DNA of 9,060 nucleotides, from assembly GCA_017880745.1 (NCBI GenBank), contig JADGRR010000092.1:1-9060 (forward strand), written 5' to 3'. Under the pieces are notes generated by a model. The model was not told where the DNA came from, made no database searches, and was given only the letters and a program-made list of their open reading frames with translations. Of the stretch, positions 1 to 6,099 are shown piece after piece (within the stretch, counting starts at the first letter, position 1; each line of letters opens with the position of its first letter). The translations under genes and the position numbers were made by a program. Source of the stretch: Burkholderiales bacterium. GTDB lineage: Bacteria; Pseudomonadota; Gammaproteobacteria; Burkholderiales; SG8-39.

Positions 1-1247
1 GCAAGGGCAAGGTTGTCGACTGGCTCACCGACCATGCCGATGGCGTGGTGCGTTTCCAGGGCGGACACAACGCCGGCCATACGCTGGTAATCAACGGCAG
101 GAAGACGATTCTGCGGCTGATTCCCTCGGGCATCCTGCGCGAAGGCGTTGCCTGCTACATCGGCAACGGCGTGGTGCTGTCTCCTTCGGCGCTGCTGCAG
201 GAAATAGACGAGCTCGAATCGGCCGGCGTCACGGTCGCCAGCCGGCTGCGCATCTCTGGCGCCTGTCCCCTGATCCTGCCGTATCACGTGGCCATCGACC
301 AGGCACGCGAAACGGCCAAAGGCGCGGACAAGATCGGCACCACGGGACGCGGTATCGGTCCGGCCTACGAGGACAAGGTGGCGCGGCGCGCCATCCGCCT
401 GCAGGACCTGTTCAATCCGCAGCGTTTTGCCGAAAAGCTGCGCGAAGTGCTCGATTTCCACAATTTCGTGCTGCAGCATTATCTCAAGGCGCAGCCCGTG
501 GATTTCCAGCAGACGCACGACATTGCCTTGGGATTTGCGCAGCGCCTGGCGCCGATGGTGGCCGACGTGTCCTCGGAGCTGTACCGCGCAGCGGCCGCGG
601 GGAAACACCTGCTGTTCGAGGGGGCGCAGGGTTCGCTCCTCGACATCGACCACGGCACCTATCCGTTCGTCACGTCGAGCAGTTGTGTGGCCGGTGCCGC
701 GGCCGGCGGCGCCGGAGTGGGCCCGCAAATGCTGCATTATGTGCTGGGCATCGCCAAGGCCTATTCGACCCGCGTCGGCAGCGGACCGTTTCCGACCGAG
801 CTCGAGGACGCCGTGGGCGAGCAGCTGCGCAAGAAGGGCAATGAATTCGGCTCGGTCACGGGCAGGCCGCGCCGCTGCGGCTGGTTCGATGCCGCAGTGC
901 TCAAGCGTTCGATTCAGATCAACGGCGTGTCAGGACTGTGCATCACCAAGCTCGACGTGCTCGACGGCCTGGAGCGCATCAAACTCGGCGTCGGTTACCG
1001 GGTCGGCGGCGCAACCCTGGACATTTTTCCGGCGGGTGCCGATGCTTCCAAGGATCTGGTGCCGATCTACGAGGAGATGCCGGGGTGGCCCGAGAGCACG
1101 GTCGGGGTGAAGCGGCTCGACGCGCTGCCGGCCAATGCGCGCGCTTATCTGTCCCGGCTGGAACAGATCTGCGGCGTGCCGGTGGATATGATCTCGACCG
1201 GGCCGGACCGCAAAGAGACCATCGTCGTAAGGCATCCATTCGAATAG
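1..1247 (+). CDS. purA: Adenylosuccinate synthetase, 5'-truncated by the window edge
   Basis: Catalyses GTP-dependent joining of IMP and aspartate to adenylosuccinate, the first committed step from IMP to AMP, in the cytoplasm. The reading frame is open from position 3 and gives 414 residues up to the TAG. About 16 N-terminal residues, including most of the GDEGKGK P-loop with the catalytic Asp, lie outside the window; the first visible residues KGKVVDWLTDH are the end of that motif, so the GTG at 45 is not the true start. Family landmarks are all present: QGGHNAGHTL with the catalytic His, the IMP-binding TTGRGIGPAYEDK, GTYPFVTSS, TRVGSGPFPTEL, the GTP-loop-side VTGRPRRCGWFD, TKLDVLDGL, and the base-binding STGPDR near the C-terminus. 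One small oddity: the usual SSN after PFVT reads SSS here. The sequence style is betaproteobacterial. Identification is secure. Confidence 0.98.
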   Translation, partial: KGKVVDWLTDHADGVVRFQGGHNAGHTLVINGRKTILRLIPSGILREGVACYIGNGVVLSPSALLQEIDELESAGVTVASRLRISGACPLILPYHVAIDQARETAKGADKIGTTGRGIGPAYEDKVARRAIRLQDLFNPQRFAEKLREVLDFHNFVLQHYLKAQPVDFQQTHDIALGFAQRLAPMVADVSSELYRAAAAGKHLLFEGAQGSLLDIDHGTYPFVTSSSCVAGAAAGGAGVGPQMLHYVLGIAKAYSTRVGSGPFPTELEDAVGEQLRKKGNEFGSVTGRPRRCGWFDAAVLKRSIQINGVSGLCITKLDVLDGLERIKLGVGYRVGGATLDIFPAGADASKDLVPIYEEMPGWPESTVGVKRLDALPANARAYLSRLEQICGVPVDMISTGPDRKETIVVRHPFE

Positions 1248-1256
1248 GAACCTGAC

Positions 1257-1300
1257 AGCGGGAACGAAAGTAACCGCTCTCGTGCCGCCGCTGAAAGCGG
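1257..1300 (+). other. Two small overlapping-choice hairpins in the purA/crotonase gap
   Basis: The 91-bp gap after purA contains four copies of one 5-bp arm in the order AGCGG (1257-1261), CCGCT (1274-1278), CCGCT (1288-1292), AGCGG (1296-1300). They can form a 12-nt-loop hairpin followed by a tight 5-bp hairpin with a GAA loop (1288-1300), or exchange partners. No run of T follows either, so this is not a standard intrinsic terminator. A CTGACA resembling a -35 box sits at 1252-1257, but no matching -10 box was found. Read-through from purA into the next gene is therefore possible. The arms are short and chance is a real alternative. Confidence 0.25.
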
Positions 1301-1338
1301 GTACGCACGCAGCCGGGCGCGAGTTATCTGGGGGAACC

Positions 1339-2118
1339 ATGGAATACCAGGAAATTCTTTACGCCGAAGACGGCCCGGTGGGAACCATCACGCTCAACCG
1401 CGCGGACGACGGCAACATGTTCACGCCGCGCATGTGCCACGAGATACGCGACTGCATCAACGACATCCGGCGCGAGACCCGCACCAGGGTGATCGTGATC
1501 ACCGGCGCCGGCGACCGCTTTTTCTGCATCGGCGGGCGCAAGGAGGGGATGGAGCACACCACGCTTTACGCCGGAACGCTGCCGACGCTGGACATGTACG
1601 AGAGCATCGACCGGCTGCAGAAACCGGTGATCGCCTCGGTCAACGGCTTCGCGGTCGGCGGCGGCAATGTGCTGCAGATGGTGTGCGACCTCACCATCGC
1701 CAGGGAGAGCGCGGTGTTCCGCCAGGTGGGGCCGATGATGGGCAGCTTCGACGCCGGGTATGGCACCTGGTATCTGGAAGACCTGGTGGGCAAGAAGCGC
1801 GCCAAGGAAATCTGGTACCGCAACCCGAAGATGAGCGCGGCCGAAGCCCTGCAGATGGGGCTGATCAACAAGGTCGTGCCCGACGCGGAGCTTGCGACCG
1901 CCACGCGCGCGATGGCGCTGGAAATCGCCGAACGCGGCGCGTTTGCATTGGCGTCGGTCAAGGCGGCATTCAATGCGCGCCATGGCGGGGTGGCGGGGCT
2001 GTCGCGCATGGCGCACGACCTGCTCCTGCGCGGCTATCTGGACAGCGACGAGTCGAAGGAACTGTCGCAGGCGTTTGGGGAGCGGCGCAAGCCGGACGCG
2101 GATAAGTTCGGGCATTAG
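1339..2118 (+). CDS. MenB/BadI-type crotonase-fold acyl-CoA hydrolase (probable ring-opening 2-ketocyclohexanecarboxyl-CoA hydrolase)
   Basis: A 259-residue crotonase-superfamily protein, about the length of BadI. ATG 1339 is preferred over the in-frame GTG at 1282 because a G-rich ribosome-binding stretch (1330-1334) precedes it and homologues begin near EYQEILYA. Within the superfamily it belongs with 1,4-dihydroxynaphthoyl-CoA synthase (MenB) and BadI, not with hydratases: the first hydratase glutamate is replaced in GGGN (107-110), and the signature QVGPMMGSFDAGYG (129-142) carries the Ser136/Asp138 pair those enzymes use. It also has KKRAKEIWY (152-160) and Tyr233 in the C-terminal helix, where MenB has a catalytic Tyr. 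BadI opens the ring of 2-ketocyclohexanecarboxyl-CoA to pimeloyl-CoA. The neighbouring AliA-like ligase, hydratase and dehydrogenase favour a BadI-like role, and no menaquinone genes are visible. Odd point: the usual GGDQ after FC reads GGRK (65-68). A generic enoyl-CoA hydratase/isomerase label is the fallback. Confidence 0.85.
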   Translation: MEYQEILYAEDGPVGTITLNRADDGNMFTPRMCHEIRDCINDIRRETRTRVIVITGAGDRFFCIGGRKEGMEHTTLYAGTLPTLDMYESIDRLQKPVIASVNGFAVGGGNVLQMVCDLTIARESAVFRQVGPMMGSFDAGYGTWYLEDLVGKKRAKEIWYRNPKMSAAEALQMGLINKVVPDAELATATRAMALEIAERGAFALASVKAAFNARHGGVAGLSRMAHDLLLRGYLDSDESKELSQAFGERRKPDADKFGH

Positions 2119-2139
2119 GCTGTTTGACGAGGGCGTACG

Positions 2140-3822
2140 GTGAACACGATCCTTACGCTGCACGACCCGCAGACGGCGCGTGCGTACTACGAACAGGGCC
2201 TGTGGCAGCAGCATACCCTGTACTCGCTGCTGCGCGAGCATGCGGCCGCACGTCCCGCGGCGTTTGCGCTGCGCGACGCCGTGCACCGGCTCAACTGGCG
2301 TGATCTGCTCGCCTGGGTGGATAGCGTGGCGGAGGATCTGCACCGCGCGGGCGTGAAGCGCGGACAACGCGTTTCGGTCTGGGTTCCGAGCCGGGTGGAG
2401 GCGATCGTCACCCTGCTCGCCTGCTCGCGCAACGGCTATGTCTGCAATCCCTCGATGCACCAGAACTACACCACTGGCGAGGTGCTGGAACTGCTCCAGC
2501 GTATCGAGTGCGCGGCGTTGGTGGCGCAGTCCCAGTACGGCGCAGATGCCGGGCGGCGCGACATATTCGCCGAGGCGGCGCGGCTTCCAGGCATGCGCCG
2601 CGTATACCGTCTGGCATCGCGCGCCGAAGCCGCACCGCGCGGCGCGACCGGCGGCCACGCCTTCCCGCCGCAGCGCCTCGAGCGGCCGACTGGCCTGCCG
2701 CCGGACCTTAATCCGGACAAGGTCACCTACCTTGCGTTCACCTCGGGCACCACCGGAGCACCGAAGGGGGTAATGCACTCGGACAACACGCTGCTTGCCA
2801 ATGGGCGCGCCATGGTGCGCGACTGGAAGCACGATGCCGCTACGGTGCTCCTCAGCCTGAGTCCGGCCTCCCACCATATCGCCAATGTGGGTCTGGCGCA
2901 GGCGCTGGTTGCCGGCTTCGAAATGGTATTGAACGATGTACCCAGGGGTTCGGATGTCATCGACTGGATGATCGAATCCGGCGCCACCTACGTCATGGGA
3001 GTCCCGACCCACGCGATCGACGCTCTGGCGCAGATGCGCCGGCGCGGCTTCGACGCGCTTGCCGGCGTCAGGGTGTTCTACATGGCCGGCTCGACCATAC
3101 CCAGTGATCTCGCGGCGAGCTTTCTTGCGATCGGGGTCACGCCGCAGAACGTGTACGGCATGACCGAAAACGGCTCGCACCAGTACACCCTGCCCGGCGA
3201 CGCCGCCGAGACCATCGTCGCGACCTGCGGCCGCGCCTGCAGCGGCTATGAGATCCGGCTCTGGCGCCAGGACGATCCCGATGTGGAGGTCGCGCCGGGC
3301 GAGATCGGGGAAATCGGCGGACGCGGCGCACTGCTGACGCTGGGGTATTTCGCCAACCAGCGCGCGACCGAGTCTTCGTTCAACGCGCACGGATGGTTCA
3401 TGAGCGGCGATCTCGGCCGCTTCGACGAGCGCGGCAACCTGCAGGTGGTTGGCCGCAAGAAGGATCTGATCATTCGCGGCGGCCACAATATCTACCCGGC
3501 GCGCATCGAGGATCTGGCCCACCGCCATCCGGATGTATCCAAGGCGGTTTGCTTCCCGATCGCCGATGAGCGCCTGGGCGAGCGGGTCTGCCTGGCGGTG
3601 GTCCCCAAGACCCCGTCTGGACCCGGCGTGCAGGAAATGCTTGCGCATCTGGATGCTGCCGGCCTGTCCAAGTACGACATGCCGGAGTATTACCTGGTGC
3701 TGCCCGAATTTCCCATGACCGCCTCGGGCAAGACCTTGAAGCGCGAACTCATCGCCTGGGCGCGCGATGGCCGCATCCAGCCCATCCCTTGCCGCGCGAG
3801 CGGCGCCAACAAACCAGCCTAG
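2140..3822 (+). CDS. aliA: AMP-forming carboxylate-CoA ligase, cyclohexanecarboxylate-CoA ligase (AliA) type
   Basis: A 560-residue adenylate-forming enzyme of the ANL superfamily that would activate a carboxylic acid to its CoA thioester via an acyl-AMP. The GTG start has a GAGGG ribosome-binding site at 2129-2133 and lies 21 bp after the preceding stop. Motifs in order: P-loop TSGTTGAPKG (201-210), SPASHHIANVG (241-251) lining the acyl pocket, VYGMTENGSHQYT (338-350) covering the A5 motif, SGDLG (422-426) with the ribose-binding Asp424, the hinge GRKKDLIIRGGHNIYP (438-453), and PMTASGKTLKREL (525-537) with the adenylation Lys531. The TENGSHQYT string and overall length match what I recall of cyclohexanecarboxylate-CoA ligases (AliA) better than benzoate- or long-chain-CoA ligases. 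The flanking hydrolase, hydratase and dehydrogenase support this. The exact acid is inferred. The symbol is assigned from family resemblance and context, with about 0.65 confidence. Confidence 0.9.
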   Translation: MNTILTLHDPQTARAYYEQGLWQQHTLYSLLREHAAARPAAFALRDAVHRLNWRDLLAWVDSVAEDLHRAGVKRGQRVSVWVPSRVEAIVTLLACSRNGYVCNPSMHQNYTTGEVLELLQRIECAALVAQSQYGADAGRRDIFAEAARLPGMRRVYRLASRAEAAPRGATGGHAFPPQRLERPTGLPPDLNPDKVTYLAFTSGTTGAPKGVMHSDNTLLANGRAMVRDWKHDAATVLLSLSPASHHIANVGLAQALVAGFEMVLNDVPRGSDVIDWMIESGATYVMGVPTHAIDALAQMRRRGFDALAGVRVFYMAGSTIPSDLAASFLAIGVTPQNVYGMTENGSHQYTLPGDAAETIVATCGRACSGYEIRLWRQDDPDVEVAPGEIGEIGGRGALLTLGYFANQRATESSFNAHGWFMSGDLGRFDERGNLQVVGRKKDLIIRGGHNIYPARIEDLAHRHPDVSKAVCFPIADERLGERVCLAVVPKTPSGPGVQEMLAHLDAAGLSKYDMPEYYLVLPEFPMTASGKTLKRELIAWARDGRIQPIPCRASGANKPA

Positions 3823-3830
3823 AGGCCAAC

Positions 3831-4598
3831 ATGAGCGTACACCTGACGCGGCAGGATGAATTCGCAGTGATCACGCTGGACCGGCAGGAAGCGCTGAACG
3901 CATTGTCCTCCGCCGTGTTGTGCGAACTGGCGCAGGCGTTCGACCAGGTTGCCGGCAGCGATGCGCGCGCGCTGATCGTCACCGGCGCCGGAGCGAAGGC
4001 GTTTTGCGCCGGCGCCGACATCAAGGAACTTACCGGCCGCAGCCTCAGCGAACAGAGGCGCGACGCGGCATTCGGCCAGGCGGTATTGGGCCGCCTCGAC
4101 ACCTTGCCCATGTCTTCGGTCGCGGCCATCAACGGCTACGCTTTCGGTGGCGGGCTCGAGCTTGCGCTCGCCTGCACCTTTCGCATCGCGGTGCCGGCCG
4201 CGAAAATGGGGCTGCCGGAAATCAAGCTCGGGCTGATTCCGGGTTACGGCGGCACGCAGCGGCTGCCGCGCGCGGTGGGAGAAGCGCGTGCCCTGGAAAT
4301 GATATTGTGCGGACGCACGGTCGAAGCGGAGGAGGCGCTGCGCATCGGGCTCATACACCGCATTGTCGACGGCGACCCGATCCAGGCCGCGATTTCGTTC
4401 GCGCGCGGATTCAGCGGCTTCGGCCTGCCGGCGCTGCGCCTGGCGCGCGACGCGGTCAAGCGCGCGCACGACGTTCCGTTGCACGAAGGATTGAAGATCG
4501 AGGCGGACCTGAACACGCTCGCGTTCCAGACCCAGGATGCCGTCGAAGGCATGAGCGCATTCATGGAAAAGCGCAAACCGAAGTTTCAGGATAGATGA
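3831..4598 (+). CDS. Enoyl-CoA hydratase (crotonase), BadK-like
   Basis: A 255-residue classical crotonase that adds water to a 2-enoyl-CoA in the cytoplasm. ATG 3831 is chosen over an upstream in-frame ATG at 3789, which lies inside the ligase gene. AGAGG at 3821-3825 is a well-placed ribosome-binding site and the gap to the ligase stop is only 8 bp, so the two are translationally close. The oxyanion-hole segments FCAGADIKEL (58-67) and YAFGGG (103-108) are intact. Both catalytic glutamates are present: Glu110 in GGGLELALAC and Glu130 in GLPEIKLGLIPGYGGTQRL, 20 residues apart as in rat crotonase. The C-terminus FMEKRKPKF (244-252) is typical. In the proposed alicyclic pathway it would hydrate cyclohex-1-enecarboxyl-CoA, as BadK does. 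The sequence alone does not separate this from a short-chain fatty-acid hydratase. Confidence 0.93.
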   Translation: MSVHLTRQDEFAVITLDRQEALNALSSAVLCELAQAFDQVAGSDARALIVTGAGAKAFCAGADIKELTGRSLSEQRRDAAFGQAVLGRLDTLPMSSVAAINGYAFGGGLELALACTFRIAVPAAKMGLPEIKLGLIPGYGGTQRLPRAVGEARALEMILCGRTVEAEEALRIGLIHRIVDGDPIQAAISFARGFSGFGLPALRLARDAVKRAHDVPLHEGLKIEADLNTLAFQTQDAVEGMSAFMEKRKPKFQDR

Positions 4599-4682
4599 CG
4601 GAACTATGTCGATAGCCATATTCGCCGTCTCGAATACTGTCGTATGCGACGAGAGGACTTGCGCGCTGCGCGCGCCAACCGT

Positions 4683-4721
4683 GTTTTCTGCGCGGATGAA
4701 AAGCGCATCCGCACAGAAAAC
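4683..4721 (+). repeat. Stem-loop repeat copy 1 (REP-like)
   Basis: Two 16-nt arms, 4683-4698 (GTTTTCTGCGCGGATG) and 4706-4721, are complementary except for one C/A pair, around a 7-nt loop AAAAGCG. The core TGCGCGGATGAAAAGC recurs on the other strand in the two hairpins at 4820-4870 and 4872-4895, so this is one member of a short palindromic repeat family. Possible roles are a REP-like element, an mRNA-stability or processing structure, or the residue of a small mobile element. No repeat of this kind was found elsewhere in the window. Confidence 0.75.
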
Positions 4722-4782
4722 GAAGTTTCAGTGGAGGCTAATGCGCGAAGCGCGTTATGCCGGAACTAAGACACGGTTATGA
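4696..4782 (+). CDS. Possible 28-codon basic small ORF (doubtful)
   Basis: ATG 4696 opens a 28-residue frame ending at TGA 4780-4782. It is very basic (nine Lys/Arg) and begins MKSASAQKTKFQWRL. A GGAGG at 4733-4737 stands 3 nt before an internal in-frame ATG at 4741, which would give a 13-residue peptide. ATG 4696 itself has no ribosome-binding site and lies inside hairpin copy 1. The KFQ codons align with the KFQ near the end of the upstream crotonase gene, consistent with a duplicated fragment rather than a functional gene. I do not recognise the peptide. It could be a leader peptide or simply a chance frame. Confidence 0.15.
   Translation: MKSASAQKTKFQWRLMREARYAGTKTRL
4739..4757 (+). repeat. 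Compact hairpin with GAA loop
   Basis: TAATGCGC (4739-4746) pairs with GCGCGTTA (4750-4757) through one T/G wobble, leaving a GAA loop inside the unusually stable GCGAAGC context. It overlaps a potential GGAGG-ATG start (4733-4743), so it could mask translation initiation of the small frame there. No T-run follows, so it is not an intrinsic terminator. Confidence 0.5.
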
Positions 4783-4819
4783 ATAAAAACAGAGGCGGTT
4801 TGGGGTGGTTTTTATACAA

Positions 4820-4870
4820 GATCGTCGATTGCGCACGGATGTGCTTTTCATCCGTGCGCAATCGATGATC
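4820..4870 (-). repeat. Stem-loop repeat copy 2, long near-perfect 22-bp hairpin
   Basis: Arms 4820-4841 and 4849-4870 are 22 nt each and complementary throughout, with a single G/T pair (4824 with 4866), around the 7-nt loop TGCTTTT. Read on the minus strand the core is GCGCACGGATGAAAAGC, which matches copy 1 and places this copy in opposite orientation. It is by far the strongest secondary structure in the window. No T-run follows on either strand, so termination is unlikely. Cruciform, RNase III processing or transcript stabilisation are possible roles by inference. Confidence 0.85.
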
Positions 4871-4871
4871 G

Positions 4872-4895
4872 GTGCGGACGGTTTCTCGTCCGCGC
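4872..4895 (-). repeat. Stem-loop repeat copy 3
   Basis: Arms 4872-4880 and 4887-4895 form nine pairs, one of them T/G, around the loop GTTTCT, and start one base after copy 2 ends. The minus-strand reading TTTTTGCGCGGACGAGAAA aligns with copy 1 (TTTTCTGCGCGGATGAAAA), so it is a shorter member of the same repeat family, in the same orientation as copy 2. It ends 19 bp before the dehydrogenase start codon and may influence translation of that gene. Confidence 0.65.
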
Positions 4896-4914
4896 AAAAA
4901 TAAAGTGAGAGTGC

Positions 4915-6093
4915 ATGAACACGCTTGAACGTCTGGACGCCTGGCTTCCTTTGCCCGAAGAGGAGCGCATGCTCTTCGACAGCGTGCAAACGCTCGCGCG
5001 CACCCAGTTCGCGCCGCGCGCGGAACATTACGATCGCAGCGCCGAGTTTCCCTGGGACAACGTGAAAGCCATCAACGGGCTCGGCTTGAACGCGATGTTC
5101 ATACCGGAGGCCTACGGCGGCGCGCCCATGTCCTACAGCGTCTATCTTGCCTGCGTGCGCGAAATCAGCAAGGCCTGCGCCTCCACCGGCATCATCTGGG
5201 CGACCAACTTCCATGGGATCAAGCCGGTGATCACCTACGGCAGCGAAGAGCAGAAACGCCGCTTGCTGCCGCGCGTGGCCGAAGGCGGGCTGGTATCGCT
5301 CGCGATCACCGAAGCAGGGGCGGGAAGCGACGCCACCGGCATGAAGACCCGCTTCGAGCCGCAGGGCGACGACATCCTGGTCAACGGCAGCAAGATCTTC
5401 ATTACCAGCGGCGATGTCGCCGATCTGCTGCTGGTGTTCGGCAAATGGAGCGAGATCGCCGACGCGAAAGGCGCGATCTCCGCGCTGATAGTGGAAAAGG
5501 GCACGCCCGGCTTCTCCGTTCTTCGCACCGAAGACAAGCTCGGACACCGCGCCTCGAGCACCGCTGCGCTCTCGTTCGACGGCTGCCGCGTGCCGCGGGC
5601 GAACCTGCTCGGCAAGCCCGGCGACGGGCTCGAGATCCTGCTCGCCTCGCTCAACAGATCGCGTCCCAGCGTTGCCGCGCACGCACTCGGCATCGCGCGT
5701 GCCGCGTTCGAAGACGCCGTCGCCTATATCAATGAACGGCGGCAGTCGGGGCGGCGCATCGTCGAGTTTCAGGGCATCCAGTTCATGCTCGCCGACCTCG
5801 CGTCCGAACTCGCCCTGTGCGAGCGCTGGCTGTGGCATGTCGGCGCGCTGATTGATGCCGGGGTGGACGATATCGGCATCGAAGCCTCGATGCTGAAGCT
5901 GCGCGCGACCGACTTGGCCATGCGCGTGGCCACCGACGCGGTGCAACTCTACGGCGGCTACGGTTATTGCAAGGATTATCGTGTCGAGCGGCTGCTGCGC
6001 GACGCCAAGATCACCCAGATCTGGGAGGGAACCAACCAGGTGCACCGCCAGCTGATCGGGCGCAGTTTCATGCGCAAGACGGGCGCGGGCTGA
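4915..6093 (+). CDS. Acyl-CoA dehydrogenase, probable cyclohexanecarboxyl-CoA dehydrogenase (AliB-like)
   Basis: A 392-residue FAD-dependent acyl-CoA dehydrogenase of normal family length that would introduce the alpha,beta double bond and pass electrons to ETF. Landmarks: an N-terminal helical domain with IPEAYGGAPMSY (63-74); the FAD/substrate segment LAITEAGAGSDATGMKT (129-145); FITSGDVADLLLVFGK (162-177) in the beta domain; DKLGHRASSTAALSF (207-221); LNRSRPSVAAHALGIA (246-261); the C-terminal VQLYGGYGYCKDYRVERLLRDAKITQIWEGTN (343-374) with the expected catalytic base Glu371. The start is preceded only by a weak GTGAGAG, which suggests modest or structure-controlled translation below the repeat cluster. 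Placed with the AliA-, BadK- and BadI-like genes, it would oxidise cyclohexanecarboxyl-CoA. Short-branched-chain or glutaryl-type substrates cannot be excluded. Confidence 0.93.
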   Translation: MNTLERLDAWLPLPEEERMLFDSVQTLARTQFAPRAEHYDRSAEFPWDNVKAINGLGLNAMFIPEAYGGAPMSYSVYLACVREISKACASTGIIWATNFHGIKPVITYGSEEQKRRLLPRVAEGGLVSLAITEAGAGSDATGMKTRFEPQGDDILVNGSKIFITSGDVADLLLVFGKWSEIADAKGAISALIVEKGTPGFSVLRTEDKLGHRASSTAALSFDGCRVPRANLLGKPGDGLEILLASLNRSRPSVAAHALGIARAAFEDAVAYINERRQSGRRIVEFQGIQFMLADLASELALCERWLWHVGALIDAGVDDIGIEASMLKLRATDLAMRVATDAVQLYGGYGYCKDYRVERLLRDAKITQIWEGTNQVHRQLIGRSFMRKTGAG

Positions 6094-6099
6094 GCGGAC

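Larger units (their letters stand above)
4677..4778 (+). other. Possible three-way RNA junction closed by an 8-bp long-range stem
   Basis: AACCGTGT (4677-4684) is perfectly complementary to ACACGGTT (4771-4778). The segment between contains hairpin copy 1 and the GAA-loop hairpin at 4739-4757, so the transcript could fold into a closed junction with two side arms. The outer stem overlaps the base of hairpin copy 1 by two nucleotides, which a real fold would have to trade. The pairing is seen in the sequence; formation in the cell is inference. Confidence 0.3.
4599..4914. other. 316-bp structured intergenic region upstream of the acyl-CoA dehydrogenase gene
   Basis: No gene longer than 28 codons is visible here. 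The region holds three related stem-loops, a small GAA-loop hairpin, an 8-bp long-range inverted repeat (4677-4684 with 4771-4778) and an AT-flanked inverted repeat: ATAAAAAC at 4783-4790 with GTTTTTAT at 4808-4815, 17-nt loop. It also repeats pieces of the end of the upstream crotonase gene. No GC hairpin is followed by a T-run on either strand, so no convincing intrinsic terminator is present. I see no good -35/-10 pair for the downstream gene. The dehydrogenase gene may be read through from the ligase/hydratase unit or have an unrecognised promoter. Confidence 0.7.

Noticed and set aside
1339..2118. Menaquinone biosynthesis enzyme MenB
   Set aside because: The GGDQ motif is absent, no other men genes are nearby, Betaproteobacteria mostly use ubiquinone, and the neighbours are acyl-CoA degradation genes.
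1324..3648. A 774-codon open frame on the minus strand opposite the hydrolase and ligase genes
   Set aside because: It is antisense to two genes with clear catalytic motifs, is rich in Arg, His, Asp and Gly in shadow-like fashion, has no family motifs, and such long antisense frames are common in GC-rich DNA.
3819..4619. A 266-codon minus-strand frame opposite the enoyl-CoA hydratase
   Set aside because: Antisense shadow of a gene with both catalytic glutamates intact.
4820..4870. Intrinsic terminator reading of the 22-bp hairpin
   Set aside because: No T-run follows on either strand: the plus strand continues into GG and another hairpin, and the minus strand continues into TTGTATAAAAACC.
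4683..4895. CRISPR array or tandem repeat interpretation of the repeated hairpins
   Set aside because: Copies differ in length and orientation, and spacing is irregular with no equal-length spacers.
4777..6045. A 422-codon minus-strand frame opposite the acyl-CoA dehydrogenase
   Set aside because: It is the codon-position mirror of a well-conserved dehydrogenase, and its start lies inside that gene. No recognisable domain.
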